Assembly (NCBI GenBank): GCA_963971405.1 | Contig: OZ020486.1 | Span: forward strand, 38,897,419-38,961,418 | DNA from: Psococerastis gibbosa | Taxonomy: Eukaryota > Arthropoda > Insecta > Psocodea > Psocidae | Length of the DNA stretch: 64,000 nt | Direction of reading: 5' to 3' | Shown here: positions 1 to 11,672 of the stretch, in pieces | Layout of the letters: each line of letters starts with the position of its first letter | Numbering within the stretch: position 1 is the first letter of the stretch | Program-made: the position numbers and the translations under genes | The notes under the pieces: model-generated | What the model saw: the letters and a program-made list of their open reading frames with translations, nothing else | Told to the model about the DNA's origin: nothing | The model's database searches: none

Positions 1-214
1 TTTCCAATTTATAGGAAAGTTTTGTGATGTTCAAAATTTTCAACGGATTTACACGTTTTGTGGTCCCAGGAACCCAAAAAAAGTGGGTTTTACGAAATGT
101 CTTTCTGTCTGTCACTCTGCCTGTTCATGAATGTCTGGGCAAACCACTCAGTGGATTTGGATGAAATTTGCCATGTACTGTATGTGTACAAAAATCATGC
201 CTCGGGACTTGTTT
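1..214 (+). repeat. Unclassified dispersed repeat E, partial 5' copy
   Basis: A diverged partial copy of the repeat that starts again at about 215. It shares the 'aacggatttacacgtttt' block, the CTGT-rich tract and the 'gggcaaac..actc' block, then is cut off where the next copy begins. The two copies are in tandem. There is no coding potential and the class is unknown. Confidence 0.75.
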
Positions 215-1010
215 GATTTCCAATTTATACGTAGTATAAGGAAAGCTTTGTGATGGTCGAAATTTTCGATTCCGAGATTTCAACGGATTTACACGTTTTT
301 GGGTGCCAGGAACCAAAAAAAGTGGTTTTTACGAAATGTCTGTCTGTCTGTCGTTCTGTCTGTCTGTGCGTCGATTTCCGGGCAAACTACTCGGTCGATT
401 TTGATGAAATTCGGCATGTAGGTTCACTAAAATCATACCTCGGAATCATTTTTTTTATTTTGGGCTAACTCAATTTGGGTGGGTTTTATTCTCAAAAAAC
501 TCCAATAAACGTATAAAAAAATTATTTCTCAAAAACGGCTCCAACGATTTCTTTTAAATTCACATAGCCTATATTGTAGTCGTCATTAATGTGGATAAAA
601 CGCGGTGGGTCGCTTGCCCCTTGATAGTTTGCTTTTGGGGGTAAAAAAATAAAAATAACTAAATTTGAATGAAAAATGACTAAAAAATAATTTTTCTCCG
701 AAAGCTTTCTATCGATGATTTCTACCTTCAGGCATGTTTTAGGTGTTAAATTGAGTAAGGAAACCGGAAAAATTGCTTTCCCAAAAATCTATTTGGTTTT
801 GCATGCAAAATTATTTTTTGAAAAAAATGATAGAAAATTCGCGCTCAAATGCATTGCGTGCCCTGCCAGTATTGCTGGGTGGTAATGTGTTGTTCTGACC
901 TATCTAGAATCTTCCAGTTATGTCAGGTGGACACCCCCCCCCCCCCCCGATATATCGGAAATTTAACCATAGAAAAATTATTTACCATGAAATTACTCAT
1001 TTTCTCTATC
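215..1010 (+). repeat. Unclassified dispersed repeat E, long copy
   Basis: It begins 'tttccaatttatacgtagta' and continues through a CTGT microsatellite-like tract, then 'tttccgggcaaactactc', a 'gcggtgggtcgcttgcccct' block and a C homopolymer near 932-948. The copy at 22711-23545 follows the same order. The short ORFs here are low-complexity and overlap the repeat, so they are not genes. It may be a large MITE or a retroposon; no terminal inverted repeat or target duplication was recognised. Confidence 0.8.
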
Positions 1011-1214
1011 CCGAACATCTATTAGATCAGCACTTTCCTTTGTAAAATTATCTTTTTTGCATTTTTAATGATGATTAATTCCAGGTTAAGATTAGAATAT
1101 AGTAGGCCTGCTGGCAAATTATGCATTACAACTCATTTTACAGTAGTTATAAGTACGTCAGACATTTTCCCGGTGAAATTCTGGCTCTCCTAGGTTCCCC
1201 TTTATACAGTAGGT

Positions 1215-1365
1215 ACCTATTATATGTAGCTTGCTCGTGCTTGTGCGAGTCTCTACACATCATGCAATCAGAGACCTGTCGTAACTCAACACTGGTATTA
1301 ATTACCTACAGAGGCGACTGAAGAGTTTATTTCGGATACATTCATTGAATTGTTTATGTGCGGGT

Positions 1366-1400
<35 letters not shown>
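1215..1400 (+). mobile_element. SINE-like family B, with poly(A) tail
   Basis: The head has 'tgcttgtgcgagtctctaca', followed by 'gtcgtaactcaacac', 'cagaggcgactgaagag' and a uninterrupted A run at about 1372-1400. The same consensus occurs at 13.46, 24.23(-), 31.25, 36.80, 40.66(-) and 34.32(-, fragment) kb. The fixed 5'-3' order and A-rich end support a retroposed SINE. The tRNA origin is inferred from weak A/B-box-like matches only. Confidence 0.75.
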
Positions 1401-1402
<2 letters not shown>

Positions 1403-3085
1403 GTTTTTGCACGAATGTTAACAAAATGTTATAGTTATAATATGATAATGTGAGGTAGTCGTGTCATTATTATGTTGGCCATAGGGAATAAGACTATCTG
1501 AGGTAACTCAGGCGGAACGCGGGTTGCTTTCGTTTTCACTATCAGTAAGACGTGTGCCCGGGCGTTACTTATTAGTGTAATAATGACATTGCAGTCATCA
1601 GATGGCATGTATATTATTGTAGTTCCTCGGGAACCATTATATTATTTTTTTGGTCTCGCTATACTTAATAAAAAAGCAGAAGTAAATTAAAGAAGTGAAA
1701 GGTGGATCTGTATACTTAAATGTGTAATTGCACGGTTGGTATTGATGTCGATTATTATATTAAATTATGCATGATTCTTTATTGACGCAGTCGACAGTGG
1801 GTCTTATCATTCTTATAAGAAAATGTTAAGTCTTGTGTCCGGGGTCAATGCAATATGCAGATTAACGTTCAGCTACTTCAGTCGTGTATGGTACCCAGTG
1901 CCGGGCTAAACCACGACCACGAGACCCATGAGGCCCAGGCCTCAGGGCTCCCACACAAAAATAGACGCAAACAATAAAATTAATAATCGAAAATGTCAAC
2001 AACAAAAAAACATTTTTGAAATTGGCGGGGAAAAGTGGCACTAATTTTATGTTTTTGTGCTGTTCTGTTGGCAAAAAAAAAAAAAACATCGAAGGAAAGC
2101 TGAGCGGATAGTCAACTAACCAAAACGGTTAGGCAGACAACTGGGGTTTTCTCCTTTTTATAAAAAATTGTAGGTAGGGGGGCCCCCACATCGGGTGGGC
2201 CTCAGGAGTCAGGCCCCCCACAAGGGTTAACCCGGCAATGATTGTACCTACTTCTTTTTTAGCTCCTCTGAATAATAGTCCGAAGATAATCAGCTTCCGG
2301 GTATTTGGCTTTCTTATAAAAAAATTAATATAATTGTGTCCTAGATCATAGAATGTGTACCAGCTCACGAATGACATGTTAACAATAGTCTGCGTGTGAT
2401 GGCCTTGACTTTCGCTTGCTGCCCAATCATAATTCATAATTTCCCACGTAAATGTGCGTGCACTTAGCTCGCAGCTGTGCAAACAAGAAAGTCTGTGAAA
2501 CTATATAGACAGCATTATAATAAAAATTATTATTAACAATTTAAGGCTACTCATAGAAGAAGAACAGAATTTGAATACACTATTGGCGAATTCTCTGAAG
2601 GTCTGCGGGTGGAGAATAAATAAACAAATAAATATATACAATCAATTAATCACCAAATAGTCGACAAGAAAGTATAAAGTAAAATCGTCAAAATATCGTC
2701 AAAATCCGGTATTTCTGTCATTGTCATTGTGCTAGTGCCTCAGTGACACTGATAGTGTAGAAAGCTTTCTCTAAGAGCTGATGGTCTCTAAGCAATTAGG
2801 GAAGTTACTAGTTAGTAGCATTTCTCGCCGCTCGCAGTTCATTCGGGAGTTTTCTAAGGTAGGCGAATCCTTGTAGTATAGGATGCAGTAGCTCACCCTT
2901 GGCTGTGCGTTGTGCTGGCCTTACAAGGTCTCCCCTTTGCCTAGTGTTGTAGGAGTGGGTGTCCCCATTTTCTTTAAATTTCCCCCACTTCTCAGGCTTT
3001 ACGATATGAAAAATGCATCTATATTATGTAAAGACTTGGGACAGTTGGGAGCCTGTCATGATTTTTAATATTAAGTGAGTTACCG
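1401..3085. other. No gene recognised; AT-rich intergenic DNA
   Basis: Only short, low-complexity open frames are present. A GC-rich patch near 2165-2240 ('ggcccccacatcgggtggg...') resembles the G/C-run MITE debris seen elsewhere, but no paired termini were found. No RNA gene or defined repeat boundary is visible. Confidence 0.5.
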
Positions 3086-3091
3086 TTATAC

Positions 3092-3212
3092 TACCCGACC
3101 ACAATAGGATGAATTTGGAACACTCTGTATATTCGAAAACTTGCATAAGTGGATTAACAGTTCTATTCGATTTAATAAGTGATCCAAATGTCGTTCTATC
3201 GTGGTCGGGTGA
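3092..3212. mobile_element. Small TIR element (MITE-like)
   Basis: 'cccgaccacaatagga..tttgga' at the left pairs imperfectly with 'tccaaatgtcgttctatcgt..cggg' at the right, giving roughly 28-bp terminal inverted repeats around a short AT-rich loop. The internal segment 'attcgaaaacttgcataag' recurs in inverted orientation near 7315-7360. No target duplication could be assigned. Confidence 0.55.
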
Positions 3213-3353
3213 TTGATGCAAGTATCCAAGTAATAAAGAAAATTTTAAAATAATACGTTTCGTAGAATAAAGTATCCGAAATAAATCCTTTCCTTCTTTA
3301 CAAGCAGTCTTGTGGTGGTAAATGTGTTTTCAACAGGGATATTCCGGGTGCCC

Positions 3354-3587
3354 TCAGTTCTGTTCTTCTATCTTCCCAAGGATTATGACTATAGAAGGCG
3401 ATATTATTTGTTCATCATCACATGGCTGAATTAGTTTCCGTTTCTTAACCGTCAGCAGCAACTCGCCTTCTATCACCATTCGACTCAAGACCTCGGCATC
3501 AGGAACACGAACTCTCCAAGATTCGTTTGTATATCGACACATCAAAAAACACTGATGCTGTTTTCCGCAGGTTAGGTCTACGTCCAC
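3354..3587 (-). pseudogene. LINE reverse transcriptase C-terminal fragment
   Basis: The minus-strand frame has the '..DAEVLSRM..EGELLLTVKKRKL' pattern. This resembles the conserved segment after the RT thumb in RTE/CR1-like endonuclease-reverse transcriptases ('N.EVLRR...LL.TVKRRKL..FGH'). The frame departs from the family right after the KRKL motif, where the usual FGH follows, so this is a broken fragment. A sister fragment sits at 4670-4800 with the same residues ('LLTVK'). The family assignment comes from memory of the motif, not a search. Confidence 0.6.
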
Positions 3588-4199
3588 CCTCCCCCCCCCC
3601 CATACACAATATACTGTAGGCTATGTAGAACAATTGGGAACATGAAGCGTTTCACCATTTTTAATCGAAGATTCAACCACAGCACCTAAGTACAAGGAGA
3701 TAAATTTTAAAATAAAAATAAAATATAACAACAAAAATGGTCGCCTAATCAACCTTAAAGAAAAATTTTAAAAATCAAGCTATTTGCCCAAAGCAGTTCT
3801 CGAGCAATTTTAATAGGACTTTTCATATAACAATGCTTAGGCTACTGGTATAACTAATTGTAGTTACTATAGAGTTTAGATTAATGTAATCTTTATTAAT
3901 AAGATTTAATAAGAGATTAATAAGAGAATAATAAGAGACAGTGGAACACTAACTCAAACAGTGTAACATGAATGTTATCAGTAGGCTTACTCCTATATGT
4001 GAAACACGCCACATAGTTTGTTTTTAATAGGCACTCATGTACGAGGCCCTATAATTATGATTTGTTTTGCAATGGGCAGTCTCTCTTCCTTCCTCCGGAA
4101 CAATGCTTCTCTAGAACATTTTCCCTTGTCCCTTCATTTGCAAATGGTCAGTCACTGATCATGAGCCCTCAGCGGCACTTCCTGCACTCTGGACCATTA
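3588..4199. other. No gene recognised
   Basis: AT-rich sequence with simple 'aataagagattaataagaga' repeats near 3895-3940 and a C run at 3590-3600. Nothing codes and no paired termini were seen. Confidence 0.5.
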
Positions 4200-4489
4200 G
4201 GCAGGGTCAGTGGCGTAGCCAATTTTTTTTTGGGGGGGGGGGGTCCAGTGTTCATAAAGTTTGCCCGCTTACGATAGGTTTTCGAATGGGGTGGTGTTTC
4301 ATTTGGTGCCCCCCCCCCCGGGATTGTTTTTAAAAAGATAGGCCTGAAATTTAGATTTTGCAGACGATAACTTTATTAACAAAACTGGAAAAAGGGGGAT
4401 AAATATCTAAAAAAATTGATATTGTGCTAAATTTTGGGGGGTCGGGACCCCACGGACCCCCCCCCTTTGGCTACGCCACTGGGCAGGGT
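4200..4489. mobile_element. hAT-type MITE with perfect 8-bp target duplication
   Basis: The element spans 4208-4481. Termini are 'CAGTGGCGTAGCCAA' and its inverse 'TTGGCTACGCCACTG'. The flanks GGCAGGGT (4200-4207) and GGCAGGGT (4482-4489) are identical, the 8-bp duplication typical of the hAT superfamily. The interior is non-coding and carries a G run just inside the left end and C runs towards the right end. It is non-autonomous. Confidence 0.9.
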
Positions 4490-4669
4490 TGATGTGAACT
4501 GTACCTAGAGAGGTCTGTTTAGATGTGCGTCGTAGTTGGAGAGGCCCTTAAAGGTTCGTGCACACTGACCGTCGCTGGGCGCTGCGCTAGTACCTACGCA
4601 GAGAGGCCTCCCGACTTTCTCACTGGCGGTTCCTGGGTGACGGCTTTGGTGAGGGGAAAGACTAAGGCA

Positions 4670-4800
4670 CACACGAGTAAAATGCATCATCATATGGCCG
4701 AATAATGTTCGTTTCTGTATCTTAACCGTCAGCAGCAACTCGCCTTATGTATCCATTCCCCTCAAGACATCAGAATTAGGAGAACTCTTATGCCCCACTA
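4670..4800 (-). pseudogene. LINE RT tail fragment, sister of 3354-3587
   Basis: On the minus strand the sequence reads as '..LLTVKIQKRTLFGHMM', matching the 'LLLTVK.RKL.FGH' motif of RTE/CR1-like LINE tails. DNA identity to 3404-3515 is obvious ('aaccgtcagcagcaactcgc' is shared). It is short, frameshifted and dead. Confidence 0.6.
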
Positions 4801-4939
4801 CTGGAGTGAGCTAATTTATGCGATTACTGGTGAGAAGTTGAAATAGACCAAGAAAACTTAGTATCATACTTACTTACACATGTAATAATTATGACTAACT
4901 TAGTGTTACAATAGTACCTATAAGTACGGTGCAGAGTCG

Positions 4940-5170
4940 TAAGAATGTCAGACGACCGCGTGCCGAACAAGATGTACAAAGCAAGCATAAGCATCAGGTG
5001 ACGACTGGCCGGACGTCCTCGAAAACGCTGGAAGGACGAGTTGGAAACTGACCTTCGGGAATTGGGAGTCCGTAGATTGTGGGGCGTTGTACAAAACTGA
5101 GATGACTGGAGGAGTGTTGTTCAGCAGACCAAAGCTCGTCAAGGGCTGTAGAGCCAGCAGAAGTACTGTG
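4940..5170 (+). pseudogene. LINE RT C-terminal tail fragment
   Basis: The plus-strand frames contain 'GRPRKRWKDELETDLRELGV' followed by 'DDWRSVVQQTKAL', the basic tail found at the C-terminus of many arthropod endonuclease-reverse transcriptases. Stops interrupt it ('SIR*RLAGRPRK', 'QN*DDW'). A reverse-strand copy of the same family lies at 38766-39070. The 5' part of the element is absent. Confidence 0.7.
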
Positions 5171-5329
5171 CTAAGATCTAATGAACAGCATACTGTATAC
5201 ATAAACAAAGCAGTCAACGAAAAGAAAACCGAAGTGGACGAAGGTCGAGCGGTGACCATCAATAATGACTGAAGTACTGACTCGACTAATCCGCTCAAGA
5301 GGCGCTTCATCACGTAACAGAGCAGAAAA

Positions 5330-7250
5330 AGTAATTTTTTTTTAATTTATTGACAAAATAAACGAAAAACACAATGGCACAGCTTTCTCTGAAACTTGGT
5401 TGGTTTGTCTAGTGTTTGTCTGTGTTGGGGTTTCTTTGTCTTCACGTTGTTGTCCGTGCGACTCAAACGGACGTTGGCAGATCTGTCGCATCACCTACTA
5501 TTTAAACTTTAGATAATGCTACAATTTCCGTGGTTGTCTGTTCCGACTTCTGAATGATAGTGGCAGATAGAAAATTAGATAGGCTCAACAATTGACTAGT
5601 TTATTAGAAATTTTAGATTCATATTGTAAGTGAAAGTGACCTGCACTACAAATCAGTGGCGTATGTAGAAAACATTCGGGGGGGGGGGGGGCATGACCAG
5701 ATCGCCTCTAGCTATATCAACTTGTTGAGAGTCTCAAGACCACCTTGAATTCTACCAACTAAACCGCTTAACGCTCATTGCTGACACGAACATCTAAAAC
5801 ATCTGGCAATTTATGCATTTCAACAACTCACAATAGTTAATTTCGTCACATATTTTCCCCTTTGGGTCCAACGTTTTATTCTGCAATATACCCACTGCTA
5901 CAAATATACTACACTGGTCACAATTTGCCCGAGCATGTTCAGATGCATATTAGCTGGGTCACTAATAGCTAATTGATTAAATGGTAAAGCACCGTGGTCG
6001 GGAACCCCTGGCTCAACAAGACCCATAGGCTGCCATGGCTTCGACAAGGAACCATAAATGAAATGCATTAAACCCTACTACCTCACACTGGTATTTTAAA
6101 AACTTCCAAATGGGGGGGACCCCCGCCCCCCCCCCCCCCCCATTTTTATTATACCTAATAAACCTCATTACCTCTGGGGAGGACCCCGATCGACTAACAT
6201 TTTTCATTCTTTCTCTTTGTTGTCATTTTTCCAGTTTAAATAGACATACTAAAATAAAAAAAATAAAAATTAATAAATAAAATTAATTAATTATTCGCCC
6301 ACATGGAAAATAAATGCAATTATCTTTCGTTCTTTCTTCAGCAGTACGGATGTAACTCATGGCTCCACTAAGGTTCATGAGTCGCTACAATCTTTAAATA
6401 TGGCTCCGGGAATAAAAAGGTTTCCCGACTTTAGCACTTTGGTTTAGCATAAATATTGTACAAAACTATAGTACTACAAATATGAATACAGTAGAATATG
6501 TACCAGCGCGCAATGATTTTAAAGTTTCAATAAAGTTTAACAGGGTTATTTAATGCAATTTAGCTTCCACTGAGCACAGCCTGAGTGTAAATGAAAAGAA
6601 CGTTTGATGAGAAAAAAGAAATTGGTGAAAAGGTTCAATTTGAACCGAATTAGTGTTGAATACTGGAAAATCTATTAACAGTTCTCAATGGACGAATAAA
6701 AATCTCTGCCTTACTGATGTGGAAATGAAGAATGCAAATATGTAATTAAAATAATCTTGGTAGTTAGTGAGTATTTTAAATTTATTGTACCTGTATAGTC
6801 TGAATATTACATTGGGAGTCCAGGGGGGGGGGAAGGGTCCATTGCCCCCCTGCAGTTGAAAAAAATTGTAAGTCATTGACCCTGACTGGCGAGGAAATCT
6901 TTTTCTATTCTAATTTTCAAATCACCCTAACTGTCATCATGCCCCCTCCCCCTCAGAAAAATGTTGTAATAACGCCCTGATTGTTCTAACCCATAGTAGG
7001 AAACAAGGAAACTCAGTTTCTGCCACAAGTCACAAGGAACAGGTTGTTATATATAGGTACATGTTGTATGTTAAATAATTATGGAATATTGTTATGTGTC
7101 AAAATTTGAAAATATGCTGAAATCTCGAAATAGAATATTTTAGAAATCACTAAGTTTTCCTGACACTAAAGTATAAATAGGGAAGCAGAAAGGTTACGCG
7201 GTAAAGAATGATGCATCTTAATTAGCCATTTAAAAGTACTTCCTGCTGAA
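5330..7250. other. No gene recognised; isolated homopolymer and TIR debris
   Basis: Contains a single hAT-like end 'cagtggcgtatgtag' at 5654 followed by a G run, an opposed G/C run pair near 6112-6142, and another G run near 6822-6832 with a C run at 6845. No partner termini or target duplications were found. No coding or RNA feature. Confidence 0.5.
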
Positions 7251-7262
7251 TAAACCACCCAG

Positions 7263-7400
7263 TCCACCAAACTACGAGGTTGACATTTGGAACACTTACA
7301 AAAATTGAACAAACTCGGTGTTCCGCTTATGCAAGTTTTCGAATAAACGAAGTGTTCCATGTGTCATCCCGTTGTGTTCAGGCCGATTTTAATACCGGGG
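7263..7400. repeat. Remnant related to the 3092-3212 TIR element
   Basis: The segment 'cttatgcaagttttcgaata' is the reverse complement of the core of the 3092-3212 element. 'gacatttggaacact' and 'agtgttccatgtgtc' face each other as imperfect inverted repeats. It is too diverged for a target duplication call. Confidence 0.4.
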
Positions 7401-8720
7401 TTAATATAATTATTAATCGTATTAAAAATGTAAACAAGATAATTTTACAATGGAAAGTGCTATTCAGAATTAGTTTGTTTACAGTTTTACCCCCAGGAGG
7501 AGAGGCGTACAGTTTTAGAATGATGGCGGCTAAACTAAGTAGATCTTATGACGTCATCAGGCAGGATAAGAAAAAATTGAAAATATAAGAGCAAAATAGT
7601 AGGGTTTTACGCATTTTAATAGTAGTAAAGTATAGCTGTAGATTTTTCAAAGCTAATAAAGGAATGCTTACATTCATATTGCTGCATGGGGTCTCCATAA
7701 ACCACGTCTTACAATGCTCGAGGCTGGGGGGCTGGAGCTGGGGCCCCCCCAACTTTACGCCCCTGCCCAGGAGTAAATTAATACCAATCGCCATAATCGG
7801 TCCGCAAGTAGTAGCTAGCTATAGAAATTATAGAATAATTTAACTGGTATTCATAAGCAATTTACTAGCCAACTGCACTAGCTGTCGTACCTAATGAAAC
7901 AAGTTAAATATGAGCAGATTAAATCAAAGAGAACGTAGCTAGTCCTATTATATACGATTCCTGGAGAAGGGCTGCATTTGAAAATGACAGATTCATTCAC
8001 TGGTCCCATAACTCAGTCATTGTCCACTGGAGAATCTCCAGTCATTCTCCAGTCAGTGAATGTGCCCCTATAGCGCCACGCGTGTTGAGAAAGGTCACCA
8101 CATTATTCCTCTCATTGTCTTCTAATCATTTTCCCTTTCTCGTATAATATTGTATTACTTACTGCTATTACTTAGCAACGTACTCTATTTAATTACCTAC
8201 AGTAGTGTAGACTAAGGAGATATTATGTTGCTGCGCTAAAGTAAATAAATAACTAAAGTTCACAGAATTTCCATTTGTCTGTAAAAAAAAGTAAGGTAAG
8301 ACAATATCTGTACCTACCAAACAGAAAATTAATTTTAATGCTGGTCTTGTGCATTGCTTCAGCTGAGAAATATTTCTCACTAAATTGTCCATCACATGTG
8401 CAAATAAGTATGAAATTCACCCAGCATGGTCTATACACTATAGAATAATCATGACCACTTTCACATAAATATTAATTGGCAATTATAGCATCAAATGTGA
8501 AGCAGTGTGAGGTAGGCTATGATGAACAGATAGAGCATGCAAACTGAGAGAGTTCTAACAATCCATCCATATAGGTACACCTTCTTCTTGTTCTGAAGTT
8601 TGTTGAAATAGAACTTACTTGTATTTTATGAAATATGCCCCATATCAAGTTTGAATAGCTATTGTGATTTTTTTAGTAATGAATTAGCAAAATCGGTTAA
8701 TGCATAGATACATAAATTGT
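7401..8720. other. No gene recognised
   Basis: AT-rich unique-looking sequence. A short 'ggggctggagctggggcccc' patch near 7730 resembles G/C-run MITE debris. A local inverted pair ('ctggagaatctccag') lies near 8029-8043. Nothing else defined. Confidence 0.45.
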
Positions 8721-8721
8721 A

Positions 8722-8835
8722 TTAACGGATGAAGGTCACACTCGGGCATTTGCCCAGTGGCGTGATTTTTATATATTGTTGTTGTATTGTGTATTGTTGC
8801 ATTGTATTGTATTAAAATATATTCATTCATTTAAG
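8722..8835 (+). repeat. Short dispersed repeat, probable LINE 3' end
   Basis: 'cactcgggcatttgcccagt' followed by 'ggcgtgatttttata', a 'ttgtattgtattaaaatata' stretch and a terminal 'attcattcatt'. The copy at 15536-15660 has the same order and end. Short ATTC-type terminal repeats are typical of CR1/L2-like LINE 3' ends, so a 5'-truncated LINE tail is the best guess. Confidence 0.5.
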
Positions 8836-8842
8836 GTTCCTT

Positions 8843-9325
8843 CGATAGAAAGACATTTATAGAAGAAGAAGAACTATTTTCATAACAATTCTAACCATTT
8901 ACGATAGAAGATGTTCACGCATCTCTAAATCTGATGAGCGTCAATCCAGTTTTGCATTATGCCTACAATTAATAGCTAAGGATAGCCAATAGAAAATGCT
9001 TGAAATTAGCAACATAAACACCGATTAATTTAGAACCCCACTGGCCATGCACTATATGAGGACTAACTATATAGAAAGATGATCGCCAATCTTCGATAGA
9101 AAGGGCATTTAAAGAAGAACTTATTTTCGCCAAAAATTCGATTCCAACCATTGACCATTGAAGATGTCCACGCATCTTTAAATCTGACGAGGAGCGTCAA
9201 TCCAGTTTTGTATTGTGCCTACAATTAATAACGAATGATAGCCAAGAGAAAATGCTTGAAATTAGCAACGTAAACACCGATTAATTTAGAACCCCACTGG
9301 CCATGCACTATGAGGACTAACTAGA
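8843..9325. repeat. Tandem duplication, ~251-bp period, two copies
   Basis: Copy 1 starts 'cgatagaaagacattta' (8843) and copy 2 'cgatagaaagggcattta' (9094). Both run through 'gcgtcaatccagttttg', 'gaaaatgcttgaaattagca' and 'ccactggccatgcactat'. The copies differ by scattered substitutions and small indels. Non-coding. Confidence 0.85.
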
Positions 9326-9644
9326 TAGAAGAACGACGACACTTATAAAATAAACTACTCGGCTACTGCTCCGCCATTTTCACTTTCAACACTGCCAACT
9401 GCTCAAGTTCCCTTGAAAGTTGAATCATTAAGAAATAGACTACTCCCAGCTCTACTCCACAAGAAAATACTTTCTCCAAAATTTGCGGGACATTAATTAT
9501 TGACGATTGTGTAATTGGACGCAATCTGTTTGAATGAGTTTATAAACAGATTTACCATAATAATATGAGTGGAATGTGAATGCTCAAAACTGTGGTCCAC
9601 TGACCCCTGGGGGCCACGAGTACCTGCCAACAGCTTTATTATGA

Positions 9645-10215
9645 CGATTTGGAATTAAAAATAATATCGAGGTTTATTCAATTGTTTTAAACAAATGATT
9701 GCAAAATGCGGGGGTAATTCAAATTGATAAATTTAATCCTCGGCCATATTTTTGGTGAGTTTTCAATTTTTTCTTCCTTAGGCAACAAATTACACCGGCG
9801 AATTTACTTCATTTGTGATTTGAGATTTTTGTTTGTTTTGTTTGTTCAGTTTTAAGGAGACTATTATGTAGATACTTAACTTATCTATTATAAATTAAGT
9901 TATAATATGGTAGCAGACATCATTAATAAGTCTCTCCCATATTATAACTTAATTTATAATAGATAAGTTAAATATCTACATAATAGTCTCCTTAAAACAA
10001 AACAAAAAAAAAATCTCAAATCACAAATGAGGGAAATTCGCAGGTGGAATTGACGCCTTAGATGTGATATGAATTAAAATTCATAGTAGATTTCAAAATT
10101 CTATCTGTACATTTTAATGTTCATTAGTATTTTCTTCAATTACAAAACGATGCAACCATTCTCTTGTATTCCAATAATTTATTAATTTGAATTTCCAGTG
10201 CATATTTTAACACCG
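9645..10215. repeat. Dispersed repeat G, interrupted by a palindromic MITE
   Basis: The flanks match 47110-47480: 'tttattcaattgttttaaac', 'aaaatgcggggg', 'ttcaaattgataaatt', and later 'gcatattttaacaccgtcac'. At 47 kb the two halves are joined without the ~250-bp palindrome found here at about 9794-10045, so that copy serves as an approximate unoccupied site. Class unknown, non-coding. Confidence 0.7.
9794..10045. mobile_element. Palindromic MITE (shared GTAGCAGACAT core)
   Basis: Long terminal inverted repeats: 'ggagactattatgtagatac' on the left and its complement before 'ctccttaaaac' on the right. The match extends out through 'catttgtgatttgagatttt' and its inverse. The short asymmetric centre includes 'ggtagcagacat' (9909-9920). 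It is related to the interrupted element at 41815-42320. Outer ends are approximate and no clean target duplication was found. Confidence 0.8.
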
Positions 10216-10970
10216 TCACGTGACATCTTACAAATGTGGTATTTAAAAAAACAGTTTTTGGACTCAAAAATTAAGCAAGTTAGGCAATGAAAAATACTTT
10301 TTTATAAATGGGTGGAAATGCAACAGCCCATGTATAGCTTTGAGCTGTTACTACTCAGTCACAATCACGCTGTCACTCGAAAATGTCTGACAAAGCAGTC
10401 ATTGTATGAACAAGTTTTAATAAAACACTCAGTTTTTGTTTGTTTATTAACCAGCATTAGTTCGAAGGCTTCTGGATCGGTGTTCCATGCTAACGGCCTG
10501 CGCGTTAGGAAGAGTTCCTGCTATGGCCAGTTCAGCTAGGGAGAGAAATCTGGACAAAGGACACAATTATGGCGCGAGTGTTTGCACTCATCCTAAGAAT
10601 ACAACCAATTTCGCGTTGACAAAGCTAGGGCTTACTCTGGTCAAGCCCGGCTCTTCTCTTCAGCAATCCTGTTGATTTTCAGTCCTGTATATTCCAAGTT
10701 GAAATATTTTCAAATTCGTATAATAGTGGGGGGAAAACTGTGAAAAGTTCACTAGGCCTACATGTAATGTGGCATTGTAAGAGCAGGATACCAATTTAAA
10801 AATTCAAATAGCGAAATGCAAAATGTGTCTACTTGTTTACCATCGAAATTTAATAATTGTTTTGACATTTTAGGTTCATTAGGTTCAGCACTAGGGGCAA
10901 TATAGGCTATTGACAATTAATTTTTCAAAACTGTAATACTTCACACTCTAGCTTTCGCTTATCATGGATT
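10216..10970. other. No gene recognised
   Basis: AT-rich sequence with a slightly GC-richer stretch at 10480-10680. Two short open frames there overlap each other in different phases and show no recognisable domain. Confidence 0.4.
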
Positions 10971-10973
10971 TTT

Positions 10974-11250
10974 TTTTTCTTTTCCTTGTCCAGTATCCCT
11001 GGACAAGGAGCATATATTTACAAAATACAATAACTTACATAATATACTACCATAATATCAAGGCCGTAGCCGTAGAAGGGGGGTTCGTGGGGGTTGATCC
11101 AATAATAACATCCCCCATCCCCAAGCAAGCGCTTATTTGGGACAAAAGGCTCATACAGTGCTGCATAAGAAGGCTTCGTCATATATTTTTTGTTTGTTAT
11201 TTATTTATACTGTTTGTTTTATTTACATATTTATTTTATTTTTATTTTAT
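10974..11250. repeat. Direct repeat pair, copy 1
   Basis: Copy 1 (10974-11250) and copy 2 (11457-11650) share 'ccctggacaaggagcatata', 'tttgggacaaaag', 'ctcatacagtgct' and an AT-rich end. Each begins with a hairpin 'ccttgtccag..ctggacaagg'. Copy 1 contains an extra G/C-rich insertion near 11062-11115 with a 'caaggccgtagcc' end, which looks like a hAT-MITE fragment. Possibly the reverse of a LINE 3' end. Confidence 0.6.
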
Positions 11251-11456
11251 TTTACTTTTTATGTTAACAATCTGTTTTATTATTATTCCCTCTCATTGAC
11301 CAACCATTTTTTTATCCCCGCCTTTAACACACACCCATCTGTTTATTTTTTTTTCATTTCTGGAGGAAGTTTATTTAATATCTTTGGTATGAGTACTTTG
11401 TTTAATCTTTCTCCATATTTGTTATATGTTATCTCAAACTAATCTTTCTTCTTTCT

Positions 11457-11650
11457 TTCCCTTGTCCAGTATTCCCTGGACAAGGAGCATATATTACAAA
11501 AATACCATAACTTACAGAATAATACATCCCGCATCCATAAGCTAGCGCCTATTTGGGACAAAAGACTCATACAGTGCTTCTAAACAAGGCTTAATCATTT
11601 ATTTTTGTTATTTATTTATAATGTTTATTTTATTTTATTTTTATTTTTAT
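11457..11650. repeat. Direct repeat pair, copy 2
   Basis: The second copy of the 10974-11250 repeat. It lacks the G/C-rich insertion and so marks where that fragment entered copy 1. It ends in an (ATT/AAT) microsatellite at about 11648-11672. Confidence 0.6.
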
Positions 11651-11672
11651 TAATAATAATAATAATAATAAT